Shown here: piece after piece, positions 54,578-63,019 of the stretch
How the letters are laid out: every line of letters begins with the position of its first letter
Position numbering within the stretch: the stretch's first letter is position 1
Source: Actinomycetospora termitidis
Lineage (GTDB): Bacteria; Actinomycetota; Actinomycetes; Mycobacteriales; Pseudonocardiaceae
Direction of reading: 5' to 3'
Length of the DNA stretch: 64,000 bases
Assembly (NCBI RefSeq): GCF_030286555.1
Contig: NZ_JASVWF010000002.1
Coordinates: 682,001-746,000 of the forward strand
Translations under genes and position numbers: made by a program
The notes under the pieces: model-generated
Database searches by the model: none
What the model saw: the letters and a program-made list of their open reading frames with translations, nothing else
What the model was told of the DNA's origin: nothing

Positions 54578-55261
54578 TCAGGAGCCCTCTGGCAACACTT
54601 CTTCCGGCGCCTCAGGGCTGGCAGACTCGACTTCGGAATCCTGCCGCTGAACGGGTGCTCCGCCCGCGGCCGGTGACGTTGGAGACTCCGGCACCGCCCG
54701 CTCCGCGACCTCCACGGCTTCCCGCTCGAAGCGATCCGACGGGTCGCTGACACGGATGCCGCCCGCCGTCGGCGTGCCGTCCACCGGACCGCTGCGCTGC
54801 TGCATCACGTGCGTCAACTCGTGCGCGAGCATCGTGCGACCGGCCGTGGACGACGGGTCGTAGCGGTCGCGCTGGAAGACGATGTTCGAGCCGACGGTGT
54901 AGGCGTGCGCCTGGACGGACTTGGCCGATTCGTGAGCGTCGGAGCCGGTGTGCACGCGCACGTCGGAGAAGTCGTGGCCGAGGCGGGTCTCCATATCGGT
55001 GCGGGTTGCACTGTCGAGCGGAGCGCCGCCGCCGGAGTTCACCACGTCGAGGACAGGAGAACGTTCCTCCTCGACCATCCCCGACACGCTGGCGTTCCCG
55101 GCCGCGCGTTGCAGACCGAGCATGCCCCGCGCGCCCAGGACGTCCGGCCGTCCCGCCGCAGCCGCCTCGAACGAGGTCGAATCCTCGTCCGATGTCACGC
55201 GGTCTCCGCGAGGGCGCAGATCGCCCCCGTGCTCCTCGCCGCCGTGCTCGTGTCCACGCAT
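54578..55261 (-). CDS. DUF4157 domain protein (eCIS-associated metallopeptidase-like)
   Basis: 227-residue protein with the DUF4157 domain, the best-known accessory marker of extracellular contractile injection systems. Motif LGLQRAAGNASVSGM at 48-62; the domain core is TRLGHDFSDVRVHTGSDAHESA, AYTVGSNIVFQRDRYDPSS and the zinc motif HELTH at 147-151 followed by VMQQ. By family knowledge it may process or deliver cargo. ATG 55261 has GAGGAG 5 nt upstream and starts 13 bp after the preceding stop. The tail is acidic and Pro-rich. Confidence 0.92.
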   Translation of the reverse strand: MRGHEHGGEEHGGDLRPRGDRVTSDEDSTSFEAAAAGRPDVLGARGMLGLQRAAGNASVSGMVEEERSPVLDVVNSGGGAPLDSATRTDMETRLGHDFSDVRVHTGSDAHESAKSVQAHAYTVGSNIVFQRDRYDPSSTAGRTMLAHELTHVMQQRSGPVDGTPTAGGIRVSDPSDRFEREAVEVAERAVPESPTSPAAGGAPVQRQDSEVESASPEAPEEVLPEGS

Positions 55262-55274
55262 CACATCTCCTCGG

Positions 55275-57158
55275 TCAGTTCGCGCGGGGGTTGGGACTGA
55301 AGCTGCCGCGCAGGGTCGGGTCCGTGGCGCTCGGGAGGGACGTGACGGTGAGGACCCCGCGGTTCTCCGGCTCGGTGGCGATGCACAACGCGTCGTTCAT
55401 ACGGAGGTCGGAGACCTTGATGGGCTCGGGCGAAAGGCCGACGTCGCTGCACCGGGACTGCAACTCTTGGGGAGTACCACCGCGGAGCAGGATCATCTGC
55501 CGCCTCGGGACGGGCTGGATTTCGGGTGCCGGTCCGGCGGTCACGAGCAGGTCCACACCCGCCGGTGCATTGACGCCGATCGGCGCCGTCACCCCGTTGT
55601 CCACGTCGATGACGACGCCGAGCGAGAGGATGACCGTCGTGGCTCCGGCCGGTCCCTGGGCGCCGGGTGCTCCTGCAGCGCCGGGTGCACCTGGAGCGCC
55701 GGGTGCACCTGGAGCGCCGGGGGCGCCCGGAGCGCCGGGGGCGCCGGGGGCGCCCGGAGTGCCGGGCGCGCCCGGAGTGCCGGGTGCTCCCGGTGGACCT
55801 GCGGCCGGCCCCGGGACGGACCCAGATGAGGGCCCGGCACCCCCGCCGGGTGCAGGGGAGGGTCCGGAGCTTTCTGGCGCCTCGGAATCCGGCGACGCCC
55901 CCGCCGGGGGAGAGGTCGGTGGTGAGACCGACGTCGTGGTCGTGGTGGTCTCGCTGGACGCCGTCGTCGTGGTGGAGCTCGCCGCCGGCGGCACGACGGG
56001 CGGGACGGCAGGTGGCAGCGCGACGCTGGGGACGGACGCGGGCGGAGCCTCGGCCTCGCCCGACGAGACCTCGGACGGCTCCGTGGCGCGGCTCGACGGC
56101 GCCTTGTCCGCTGCGCCACCCGGGGCGGGTGCGGCCGCGGCTCCGCCCGGATCTGCGCCGCCGGGAGCGGGCGTAGTGCTCGGGGCCGGGGCGGGCGGCG
56201 GGGCCTCGCGGCCCGTGATGAGGTCGAGCGGGTTGATCCCGAGCGCCGTGGCGACCCCGGCGCCCGCTCCGAGGAGGGCCAGCACCGCGGCCAGGATCAC
56301 CATCCACCGCGACAGCAGCGGCACGACCTCCCGCGTGCCCCGCAGCTCGACCTTCTGCGCCGGAGGCCGGGGTGTCACACGCACCGTGAACGGGTGCTGG
56401 GTCGGCTTCCCCAGCCAGCGCAGGCGGTTCCGGACGACGAGGCGCACCGTTGTGTTCCCGGGTGCCACCGCGAGGTCGCCGCGGTCGAGGGTGAGGCGGA
56501 GCTGCTCGTCCTCGTCGAACGCCTCGAGCGCGACCGGTTCGAGCACGTTGCCCTGGTTGGATAGGGTCACCGCGTACCGACTGCGCAGCCGTGCCCGCTG
56601 CGCGGCGGGCGAGATCTCGCCCGAGAGCTGGTGGAACTCGCCGATCGCGAGGCGGCCGTGGCGATAGGTACTGAGCTCCGGGTGGACCTGCGAGTCGGCG
56701 CGCACGGTGAACGGGGCCCGGCCCGCCGGCGCGGTCATGGACCGCGGCGGAGCGAACGTGATCGTCGCGCGGTCCTGGCCGTCCGGATAGATCGACAGCA
56801 TGTCGGGGTCGGGAGTCGCCCATTCCGCCGCGGGACCGGTGACCGCGATGCGGAAGGACTCCACCTGCGTCCCGGTGTTGTGCACCGTCACCGCGATCGT
56901 CACCGACGCGCCGGGCTCGACGCCGCTCTCGGCCGGATCGAGCGTCATCTCGGCTCCGGAACGCTGCCCGTCGGGGACGTCCGCGCCCCCGGCTCCCGGC
57001 GCCTCGCCCTCCGGCCAGAGCGGCTTGGTCGACGGCGCGGTCGTCTCGGCGTCGTCGTGCCCGGGCCCGTTGCTCCATCCGAGGTAGCGGCCGCAGTGGC
57101 GGCAGAACGCGGCCTCGCCGTCGTTGGACTCGTGGCAGTACCGGCAGGTCACGGGCAC
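55275..57158 (-). CDS. Zinc-ribbon, Ig-like, transmembrane and collagen-like CIS protein
   Basis: 627 residues, an unusual chain of modules: a zinc ribbon with C5, C8, C19 and C22; two CARDB/Ig-like domains (~75-150 and ~185-265); one transmembrane segment (~284-306, WMVILAAVLALLGAGAGVATALG); a Pro/Ser/Thr linker (~318-450); about 17 Gly-X-Y collagen-like triplets (454-505); and a C-terminal beta-rich domain of ~120 residues with two Cys. GTG 57158 is chosen 8 nt after AGAGG; GTGs at 57152 and 57167 are alternatives. The topology suggests a membrane anchor or surface stalk for the particle. Confidence 0.75.
   Translation of the reverse strand: MPVTCRYCHESNDGEAAFCRHCGRYLGWSNGPGHDDAETTAPSTKPLWPEGEAPGAGGADVPDGQRSGAEMTLDPAESGVEPGASVTIAVTVHNTGTQVESFRIAVTGPAAEWATPDPDMLSIYPDGQDRATITFAPPRSMTAPAGRAPFTVRADSQVHPELSTYRHGRLAIGEFHQLSGEISPAAQRARLRSRYAVTLSNQGNVLEPVALEAFDEDEQLRLTLDRGDLAVAPGNTTVRLVVRNRLRWLGKPTQHPFTVRVTPRPPAQKVELRGTREVVPLLSRWMVILAAVLALLGAGAGVATALGINPLDLITGREAPPPAPAPSTTPAPGGADPGGAAAAPAPGGAADKAPSSRATEPSEVSSGEAEAPPASVPSVALPPAVPPVVPPAASSTTTTASSETTTTTTSVSPPTSPPAGASPDSEAPESSGPSPAPGGGAGPSSGSVPGPAAGPPGAPGTPGAPGTPGAPGAPGAPGAPGAPGAPGAPGAPGAAGAPGAQGPAGATTVILSLGVVIDVDNGVTAPIGVNAPAGVDLLVTAGPAPEIQPVPRRQMILLRGGTPQELQSRCSDVGLSPEPIKVSDLRMNDALCIATEPENRGVLTVTSLPSATDPTLRGSFSPNPRAN
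55644..55799 (-). repeat. Collagen-like (GAP)n coding repeat
   Basis: Tandem 9-bp units coding Gly-Ala-Pro/Gly-Thr-Pro triplets within the gene at 55275-57158, about 17 copies. Such repeats can form a triple helix and can change copy number by slippage. Confidence 0.85.
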
Positions 57159-57252
57159 GTCCGGCACCTCTCGGTCGTCCGACCCGACCAGCCTCCGGCG
57201 GCAGCCCACCCGACGGCAGGTGTGTCCGGGAGCCGGTCCGGGCAGCGGGACT

Positions 57253-57266
57253 GCCCGTCCGGGCAA
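57253..57266. promoter_or_regulatory. Palindrome TGCCCG-N2-CGGGCA upstream of the zinc-ribbon/collagen gene
   Basis: Same palindrome as at 52229-52242, here with TC in the centre, 95 bp upstream of GTG 57158 in the 118-bp gap after the ATPase gene. Flanks agree for about 17 bp (GTTGCCCGGACGGGCAG on the coding strand), which points to a common operator of the CIS units. Confidence 0.6.
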
Positions 57267-57276
57267 CGGGTGGGCA

Positions 57277-59334
57277 TCAGCCCGCCAGGTCCGCGTACGC
57301 GCCGAACTCGCGGTCCAGGCACAGCCGGCCGAGCTTGCGGTACTCCGCGGCCACCGCGGTCACGAGATCGCCCATCTCCACCGGCCGGGCGGCCTCGGCG
57401 GCGCGGTACGCGGCGGTGACCGCGACGGCCCGGATGCTCCCGCCCGCGAGGTCGAAGGCGCGGGCGCAGAAGTCGAGGTCGAGATCGTGGGCCCGGGGGA
57501 GGCGCGTGCCGAGGCACCGGTCCCAGAGCGCGCGACGCAACGCCTCGCCCGGCGTCGGGAAGTCCACGATGACGTCGAGGCGGCGCACGAAGGCGTCGTC
57601 GAGGTTGGCGCGCAGGTTGGTCGAGAGCAGGGCGAGCCCGTCGAAGGACTCCATGCGCTGCAGGAGGTAGGCGCTCTCCATGTTCGCGTAGCGGTCCTGG
57701 GCGTCGCGGACGTCGGAGCGCTTGCCGAAGATCGCGTCGGCCTCGTCGAACAGCAGCACCCCGTTCACCCGCGCCGCCTCGACGAAGATCTTCTCGAGGT
57801 TCTTCTCGGTCTCCCCGACGTACTTGTCCACCACACTCGCCAGGTCGACGGTGTACAGGTCCAGCCCGAGGTCCGCGGCCAGGACCTCCGCCGACATCGT
57901 CTTGCCGGTGCCCGACTCGCCGGTGAGCAAGCCGATGAGGCCGTGCCCCCGACCCCCGCCCGGGCGCATGCGCCAGCGCCCGAGCACCAGGTCCCGATGC
58001 CGCGCGCGGGCGGCGAGGCCGTGCAGCGCCGTCAGGACGGCAGCGGGCAGGACGAGGTCGTCCCACCCGACGGCGGGTTCGATCCGCCGGGCCAGTCCCT
58101 CGAGACCGGCCGCGTTCTGCTCGCGCGCCCCGCGCCGCAGCAACGGGCCGTCCACCGTGGTCCCGGTCAGGTCGGCCTGCAGGACGGCGGCCCGCGCGGC
58201 CCGCGCGATCTGCGGCGGGTCGAGCTGGAACTGTGCGGTCTCCCGGGCGGGGTCGACCCCCTCGCCCAGCCGCGCGCCGAGCATCGAGCGCCAGGTCGAC
58301 TCCCGCACCTCGACCCCGGCCGCCGTCACCGTGAACTGCAGCGGCGGCTCGAACGACCAGCCGGGGTCCCAGGCCCCGGGCCCGACCAGGAGCACCGACA
58401 CCGGAGCCGTCGCCAGCAGGCGCAGCAGGGCGGGCCGGTCGGCGAGGGCCGTGACCGGTTCGACGACGAGTCCGGCTCCGGCGAGCCGGGCCTCCCGGAC
58501 GAGCACACCCGCCGTCGCGACCGGGTCCGCCGTGGCCGCGAGCCGGGTCGCGTCGACCGTGAGGACGGGGCGGCCCACGCGCTCGAGCGCCGTCGCCCCG
58601 AGCAGGGAACCCGAGGCGCCCGGTTGCTCGCGCAGGTAGACCAGGCACGCCCCGCGGTCCAGCGCACCGGCGAGGGCCTCGTCGCCCGGGAGCGGCAGGT
58701 GGCCCACCGGAGGTGGCGCGACGAGGACGTCGAGGAGGGCGGGGTCGGGCCGGTCGTCCCCGAGCAGGTGGGCGGTGACCCGGTCCGGGACGCGCAGCGC
58801 CCGGGAGAGGAAAGGCCGCTCGGCGTCGTCGATCACCACGAGCCCGCCGGCGACCAGTGGTGCGTCGTGCCCGAACCGGACCCGGCCGTCGAGCCGGGCC
58901 TCGGCGCACCCGCACAGCCGCAGCGCCGTGCCGATCGTCGCCCGCCGACGGCTGACGTCGTCGTTGAGGTAGCCGTAGAGCGGCTCGAAGCGGCTGTCGA
59001 GGTCGGGGGCCGTCGCGAGGAGGAGCAGCTCCACGTCGAGGGGGACGAGCCCGAACCGCTCGGCGAGCAGCCGCAGCCGGACGGGACCGCGCGCCGCGTC
59101 CGCGTCCTGCTCGACCCGGCGCAGCAGTGCCTCGTCCACCGGATCGGGCCAGGGGACCGGCCGTTCGGTTTCGTCGAGCAGCTGCTCGACGCGATGGTCG
59201 GACACGTACAGGCCGCGGAACGGGTCGTCGGGCTGGGGGTCGGTGGTGCGCCGTGCGGCGACCGCCCGGCGGACCCTGGCCTCCACCACGGCCAGGCGCC
59301 CCAGCACGTGCGCGTGATCCGCCCCCGGGCTCAC
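57277..59334 (-). CDS. AAA+ ATPase (Afp15-like)
   Basis: 685-residue CDC48/FtsH-like ATPase that is a hallmark of Afp/PVC-type systems and needed for assembly. Residues 1-~410 form an N-terminal region with a degenerate first ATPase-like fold. The active AAA domain has Walker A GESGTGKT (~470-477), Walker B LLFDEADA (~526-533), and sensor/arginine-finger regions LLSTNLRANLDDAFVRRLDVIVDFP. GTG 59334 overlaps the Pvc16-like gene stop (GTGA). It probably acts in sheath or tube assembly; cytoplasmic. Confidence 0.94.
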   Translation of the reverse strand: MSPGADHAHVLGRLAVVEARVRRAVAARRTTDPQPDDPFRGLYVSDHRVEQLLDETERPVPWPDPVDEALLRRVEQDADAARGPVRLRLLAERFGLVPLDVELLLLATAPDLDSRFEPLYGYLNDDVSRRRATIGTALRLCGCAEARLDGRVRFGHDAPLVAGGLVVIDDAERPFLSRALRVPDRVTAHLLGDDRPDPALLDVLVAPPPVGHLPLPGDEALAGALDRGACLVYLREQPGASGSLLGATALERVGRPVLTVDATRLAATADPVATAGVLVREARLAGAGLVVEPVTALADRPALLRLLATAPVSVLLVGPGAWDPGWSFEPPLQFTVTAAGVEVRESTWRSMLGARLGEGVDPARETAQFQLDPPQIARAARAAVLQADLTGTTVDGPLLRRGAREQNAAGLEGLARRIEPAVGWDDLVLPAAVLTALHGLAARARHRDLVLGRWRMRPGGGRGHGLIGLLTGESGTGKTMSAEVLAADLGLDLYTVDLASVVDKYVGETEKNLEKIFVEAARVNGVLLFDEADAIFGKRSDVRDAQDRYANMESAYLLQRMESFDGLALLSTNLRANLDDAFVRRLDVIVDFPTPGEALRRALWDRCLGTRLPRAHDLDLDFCARAFDLAGGSIRAVAVTAAYRAAEAARPVEMGDLVTAVAAEYRKLGRLCLDREFGAYADLAG

Positions 59335-59912
59335 GCGGGACGCTCACGCTCGGAGAGGTCGACGACGATCTCTCGGGCCGCGGGCCCCGCCGGCCACCGC
59401 GTCCCCGTGACCAACGGAGCCGTCACGACGACGTCGAGCGACGGCTTCAGCTCGCCGCCGAGCGCGTTCCAGACGTCGGCGAAGGAGCGATCTTCGGGCG
59501 GGGGCAGCGCCACCGCGAGCGGGACTGGCACCCCGTACCCGGCGAGGGTCGTCCCCAGGACGCCCGGCGGGAGGCTCTCGTGCGCGAGCAGGGTGGACAG
59601 CATCGAGGCGAGCAGGCGGTGCTCGTCCTCGGGTCGCTGGGTCCAGGCGGTGACGAGGTACGAGAGCTTGACGTGCCGCGGCGGGGGGCGTCGGGCGACG
59701 ATCGTGCCGCGGTCGTCGTACTCGTTGATCATTCCGCGCTCGCGCCGGCGGAGGTCCTCCCGGATGTCGTAGAGGTACAGGTCGACCGTCGGGGCGCTGC
59801 GTCGTGCGGCCCACTCGCGGGTCGGGGCGTCGAGGACGACATCGACGTCGGCGGCCCCGAGCGCCTCCTCGCGGACGAGCCGACGCAACGCCTCGTCGAC
59901 CTCGTGGATCAT
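59331..59912 (-). CDS. DUF4255/Pvc16-like tail terminator protein
   Basis: 193 residues of the Pvc16 N-terminal family, the cap that ends the tube and sheath (Afp16 role). Seen: MIHEVDEALRRLVREEAL start, VDLYLYDIREDLRRRE, RPPPRHVKLSYLVTAWTQRPEDEHRLL, and ADVWNALGGELKPSLDVVVTAPL. ATG 59912 overlaps the LuxR-type stop by one base (TGATG). It pairs with the AAA+ ATPase, an order conserved in this class. Confidence 0.92.
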   Translation of the reverse strand: MIHEVDEALRRLVREEALGAADVDVVLDAPTREWAARRSAPTVDLYLYDIREDLRRRERGMINEYDDRGTIVARRPPPRHVKLSYLVTAWTQRPEDEHRLLASMLSTLLAHESLPPGVLGTTLAGYGVPVPLAVALPPPEDRSFADVWNALGGELKPSLDVVVTAPLVTGTRWPAGPAAREIVVDLSERERPA

Positions 59913-60529
59913 CAGATGAGCCCCTCGCGCAGGGCGAACGCCACGGCGTGGGCCCGGTTGCGCAGCCGCAGCCGGGAGGTGACCTCGTGGATCACGTTCT
60001 TCACGGTGCGCTCCGAGTAGCAGAGCTCGGCCGCGATCTCCTCGGTCGCGTGGCCCTCCGCGAGCATCCGCAACACGGTCACCTCGCGGCTCGTCAGGCC
60101 GGAGGCGGTCAGTCCTCGCGGGGTGAGCGCGTCGCGCTGCATCCGCCCGACCTGCTCCAGCAGGCGTCCGAGCAGGTCCGGCGCAAGCGTCCCCTCGCCG
60201 GCGGCCGCAGCCTGCACGGCGGACACCAGTCGCTCCGGGAGCGCCTCGACCCGGCGCAGCATCCCGGCGCACCCGGCCTCGACCGCGACCAGCAGGTCGG
60301 CCGCGTCCAGCTTGGTGGCCACGGCGACGACCCGGCACCCGGCGCGCTGGTGCGCGCGCACCAGCTGCACCCCCTCCTCGTCCATCCGGTCGACGACGAC
60401 GAGAGCTACGTCGGCAGGCCGGTCGGTGTCGACGAGGTGGACCTCGGGCCGGTAGCGGAGCTGGCTCGCGACGCCGGCCCGCGAGATCGGGTCGAGTGCG
60501 TGCACCGCGACGGTGACGCGGTCGCTCAT
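59912..60529 (-). CDS. LuxR-family regulator of the CIS cluster
   Basis: 205 residues. An N-terminal receiver-like domain (VTVAVHALDPISRAGVASQL) lacks the usual acidic pair, so phosphorylation is doubtful; a VVVDRMD may hold the Asp. The C-terminal helix-turn-helix is clear: LTSREVTVLRMLAEGHATEEIA and YSERTVKNVIHEVTSRLRLRNRA. ATG 60529 has GGAGGG upstream. Being the first gene of the ATPase operon and coupled to Pvc16-like, it is the likely local regulator. Confidence 0.88.
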   Translation of the reverse strand: MSDRVTVAVHALDPISRAGVASQLRYRPEVHLVDTDRPADVALVVVDRMDEEGVQLVRAHQRAGCRVVAVATKLDAADLLVAVEAGCAGMLRRVEALPERLVSAVQAAAAGEGTLAPDLLGRLLEQVGRMQRDALTPRGLTASGLTSREVTVLRMLAEGHATEEIAAELCYSERTVKNVIHEVTSRLRLRNRAHAVAFALREGLI

Positions 60530-60802
60530 GGGCCCTCCCTCACCTGGGCGGCGGCTCACCGCACACACTCGATGCTCGTGGCCCGCCCACTCCCCACACC
60601 ATCCGAGAGATCCCTGACGCGGACCGGCGCGCTGAGTGAGCCCGGCGGCGCGGGGAGCGACGGTCGTGACCCCTCGCTCCGAGACGCTCTCCCAGCGTCA
60701 CCGGAGGACGCCCGTCCCTTAAGACGAACGAGCTAAGGACCCTGACAACCCGGTCACCCACTGGCGACACTCGAAGCAAGGTCGAGGTCGGGGGACAGTC
60801 GG

Positions 60803-63019
60803 ATGGGCGTTCTGGTCGGGCGCGACGACGACATGGCGTTCCTGCTCGACGCCTGGTCCGAGACGCGACGGGGGGCCCGCTCGATCGTCCTGCTGGGCGG
60901 CGAGGCCGGGATCGGGCGGACCGAGCTCGTCGCGACCTTCACCGAGCGCGTCCGCGCCGACGGCGTCGACGCGGTCGTCGCGCAGGCCGTCACGGTCGCG
61001 GGGCAGCGCCCCTGCTGGACGGTGGTCGCCGCGCTGCGGCGCCGCCTCGGGCTGGCTGACGACGAGGTCGACCCGGGGGCGGTGCTCACCGGGGTCGGTG
61101 ACCTCCTGTCGCGCCTCGCCCGCTCCGGCCCGACCGTCCTGGTCGTCGAGGACCTGCACCTCGGGGACTCCTCGTACACCGACCTGCTCGACTACCTGCT
61201 GGCGGAGCCGGACCGGGGGTCGCTGCTGGTCGTGGCCACCTACCGGACCGAGGTCGCCCGCCGGCTGCCTGGTCTGAGTACGGTGCTGGCCCGCCTCGGC
61301 GCCCACCGGGCCGTCCGCCCTCGCGAGCTCTCGCCTCTGACCGAGCCGAGCGTCGACGAACTCGTGCGACGGTCGACCCGTCGGGACGGGGGGCTCTCCC
61401 GACGGGTGTGGCAACGCTCCTGCGGCAATCCGGCGATCGCGCTCGCGAGCATCGAGGCCGGTGACGACGAGCTCCCGGTCACCCTGCGGGCCCTCGCGCT
61501 CGACCGGCTCGACGCCCTGCCCGACGGCGCCCGGACGGTCGCGCGGGCGCTGGCGGTCGTCGGCGAGCCGGTCCCCCACGGCCTGCTCGCCTCCATGCTC
61601 GACCTGGGGGAGCCACACCTGACGGCTGCCGTGCGGGCCGCCGTCGAGGGCGCCGTGGTGACGGTGGACCGCGACCGCTACGCGCTGGTCAACGGGCTGC
61701 TCGGGGAGGTCCTCGACGGCGAGGTCCTGCCCGGGGAGCGGGCGCGCCTGTGCGTCCCGCTCGAGCGCCGCGCCGCGCCGCCGGAGCACGACGAGGTGCT
61801 CGCCGCGTGCTTCGCGGTCGCGGGCCGCAGCGATGACGATGACGCGACCCTCGCCGCCCACGAGACCCTCGCCGGGCTACTCTGCGGTCCGCTGGGACGG
61901 CTCGACGACGGGGTGGCCCTCGCCCGGCGAGTGCTCGGGGAGCTCCCCGAGCCGCGGCGCTCCGACCCGGCCGCCCTGGGCCTGCGCGCCGTGCTCGCCG
62001 ATGCGCTGGTGCGCCTCGGCCGCTGGGACGAGGCGGCGTCGGAGCTCGACGCCCCCGACGTCCCGACCCCTCGCCTCCTGCTGGTCGCCGCCCGGCTCGT
62101 GCTCGGGCGTGGGGACCTCGACGCGGCGGACGAGAGGCTGGCGGTGGTCCCCGGTCTCGCGCAGACGGTCGGGGACACCCGCTTCGCCGACGACGTCGTC
62201 GACCTGCGAGCCCGCCTCGCCCTCGCGCGCGGCGACCGGGGCACGGCCCGACGCCTCGTCGCGCAGCGGCTCGCGACGGGGCGTGGCGGGGCCTGGGTCG
62301 TTGCGCCGGTGCTGTGCACGGGGTTCCGGGCCGAGGCCGGTGACCCCGATCCCGAGGCACTGGACCGGCTCGTCCGACGCCTCGACACCCTGGCGGACCG
62401 CGTGGACCGCGGGGACCCCGTTCTCCGCTCGGCGGCGGAGGCACACCTGGTGCTCTGCCGGGCGGAGGCGGGTCGCGCGGAGGGGGAGCGGCGCCCCGAG
62501 GACTGGGAGCACGCGGCCGGGCTGTGGTGGGCCCGGGGCGAGCTGCCCGCGGTCGCGTACTGCTCGTGGCGGCAGGGGGAATCGATGCTGGACGTCGGCC
62601 GCCGAGCGGCCGCCGTCGAGGTGCTGCGGGAGGCCGAACGCCTCGCCGTCTCCCTCGGCGCGACCGGTCGGATCCGGGGGATCCGGCGGACGCTCGAACG
62701 CGCCGGGTCTCCGACGACCTCCGCGCCGGACGACCCGCCGTTAGTACCAGGCATCGACACCCTGACGGCCCGCGAGACGCAGGTCCTCGCCGAACTGTCC
62801 CGCGGCCTGACGAACCGGGCGATCGGGCGACGGCTGCGGATCAGCGAGAAGACCGTCGAGGTGCACGTCACGCACGTCCTCGCCAAGCTGGGCGCACGGT
62901 CGCGCCTCGAGGCGAGCACGGTGTGGCACGGCGCCGCGGCGTGCACGTCCGGGCCTCGCATCGTTCCCGCGTCGCTGCCCCGCCGTCCGCGCGGCGAACT
63001 CACCCCAGGTAGGCCGTGA
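60803..63019 (+). CDS. Large ATP-binding LuxR-family (LAL-type) regulator
   Basis: 738 residues. The N-terminal ATPase region has a P-loop GEAGIGRT (33-40) in which Arg39 replaces the invariant Lys, VLVVEDLHLGD as Walker B, then a helical TPR-like middle, and a LuxR helix-turn-helix LTARETQVLAELSRGLTNRAIG...ISEKTVEVHVTHVLAKLGARS near 652-700. ATG 60803 has GGGGGA upstream. It is divergent from the CIS luxR gene across 273 bp with no gene, so it may regulate the cluster. The 3' end overlaps the next gene by 20 bp. Confidence 0.85.
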   Translation: MGVLVGRDDDMAFLLDAWSETRRGARSIVLLGGEAGIGRTELVATFTERVRADGVDAVVAQAVTVAGQRPCWTVVAALRRRLGLADDEVDPGAVLTGVGDLLSRLARSGPTVLVVEDLHLGDSSYTDLLDYLLAEPDRGSLLVVATYRTEVARRLPGLSTVLARLGAHRAVRPRELSPLTEPSVDELVRRSTRRDGGLSRRVWQRSCGNPAIALASIEAGDDELPVTLRALALDRLDALPDGARTVARALAVVGEPVPHGLLASMLDLGEPHLTAAVRAAVEGAVVTVDRDRYALVNGLLGEVLDGEVLPGERARLCVPLERRAAPPEHDEVLAACFAVAGRSDDDDATLAAHETLAGLLCGPLGRLDDGVALARRVLGELPEPRRSDPAALGLRAVLADALVRLGRWDEAASELDAPDVPTPRLLLVAARLVLGRGDLDAADERLAVVPGLAQTVGDTRFADDVVDLRARLALARGDRGTARRLVAQRLATGRGGAWVVAPVLCTGFRAEAGDPDPEALDRLVRRLDTLADRVDRGDPVLRSAAEAHLVLCRAEAGRAEGERRPEDWEHAAGLWWARGELPAVAYCSWRQGESMLDVGRRAAAVEVLREAERLAVSLGATGRIRGIRRTLERAGSPTTSAPDDPPLVPGIDTLTARETQVLAELSRGLTNRAIGRRLRISEKTVEVHVTHVLAKLGARSRLEASTVWHGAAACTSGPRIVPASLPRRPRGELTPGRP

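Noticed and set aside
55644-55799. Tandem repeats that could be mistaken for a CRISPR array
   Set aside because: Units are 9 bp without spacers and code for Gly-X-Y triplets; no cas genes are present.
55006-56667. Plus-strand frame opposite the collagen-like gene, also rich in GAP repeats
   Set aside because: The repeat is GC-palindromic, so both strands give collagen-like translations. Only the minus-strand frame has the zinc ribbon, Ig domains, membrane segment and a ribosome site.
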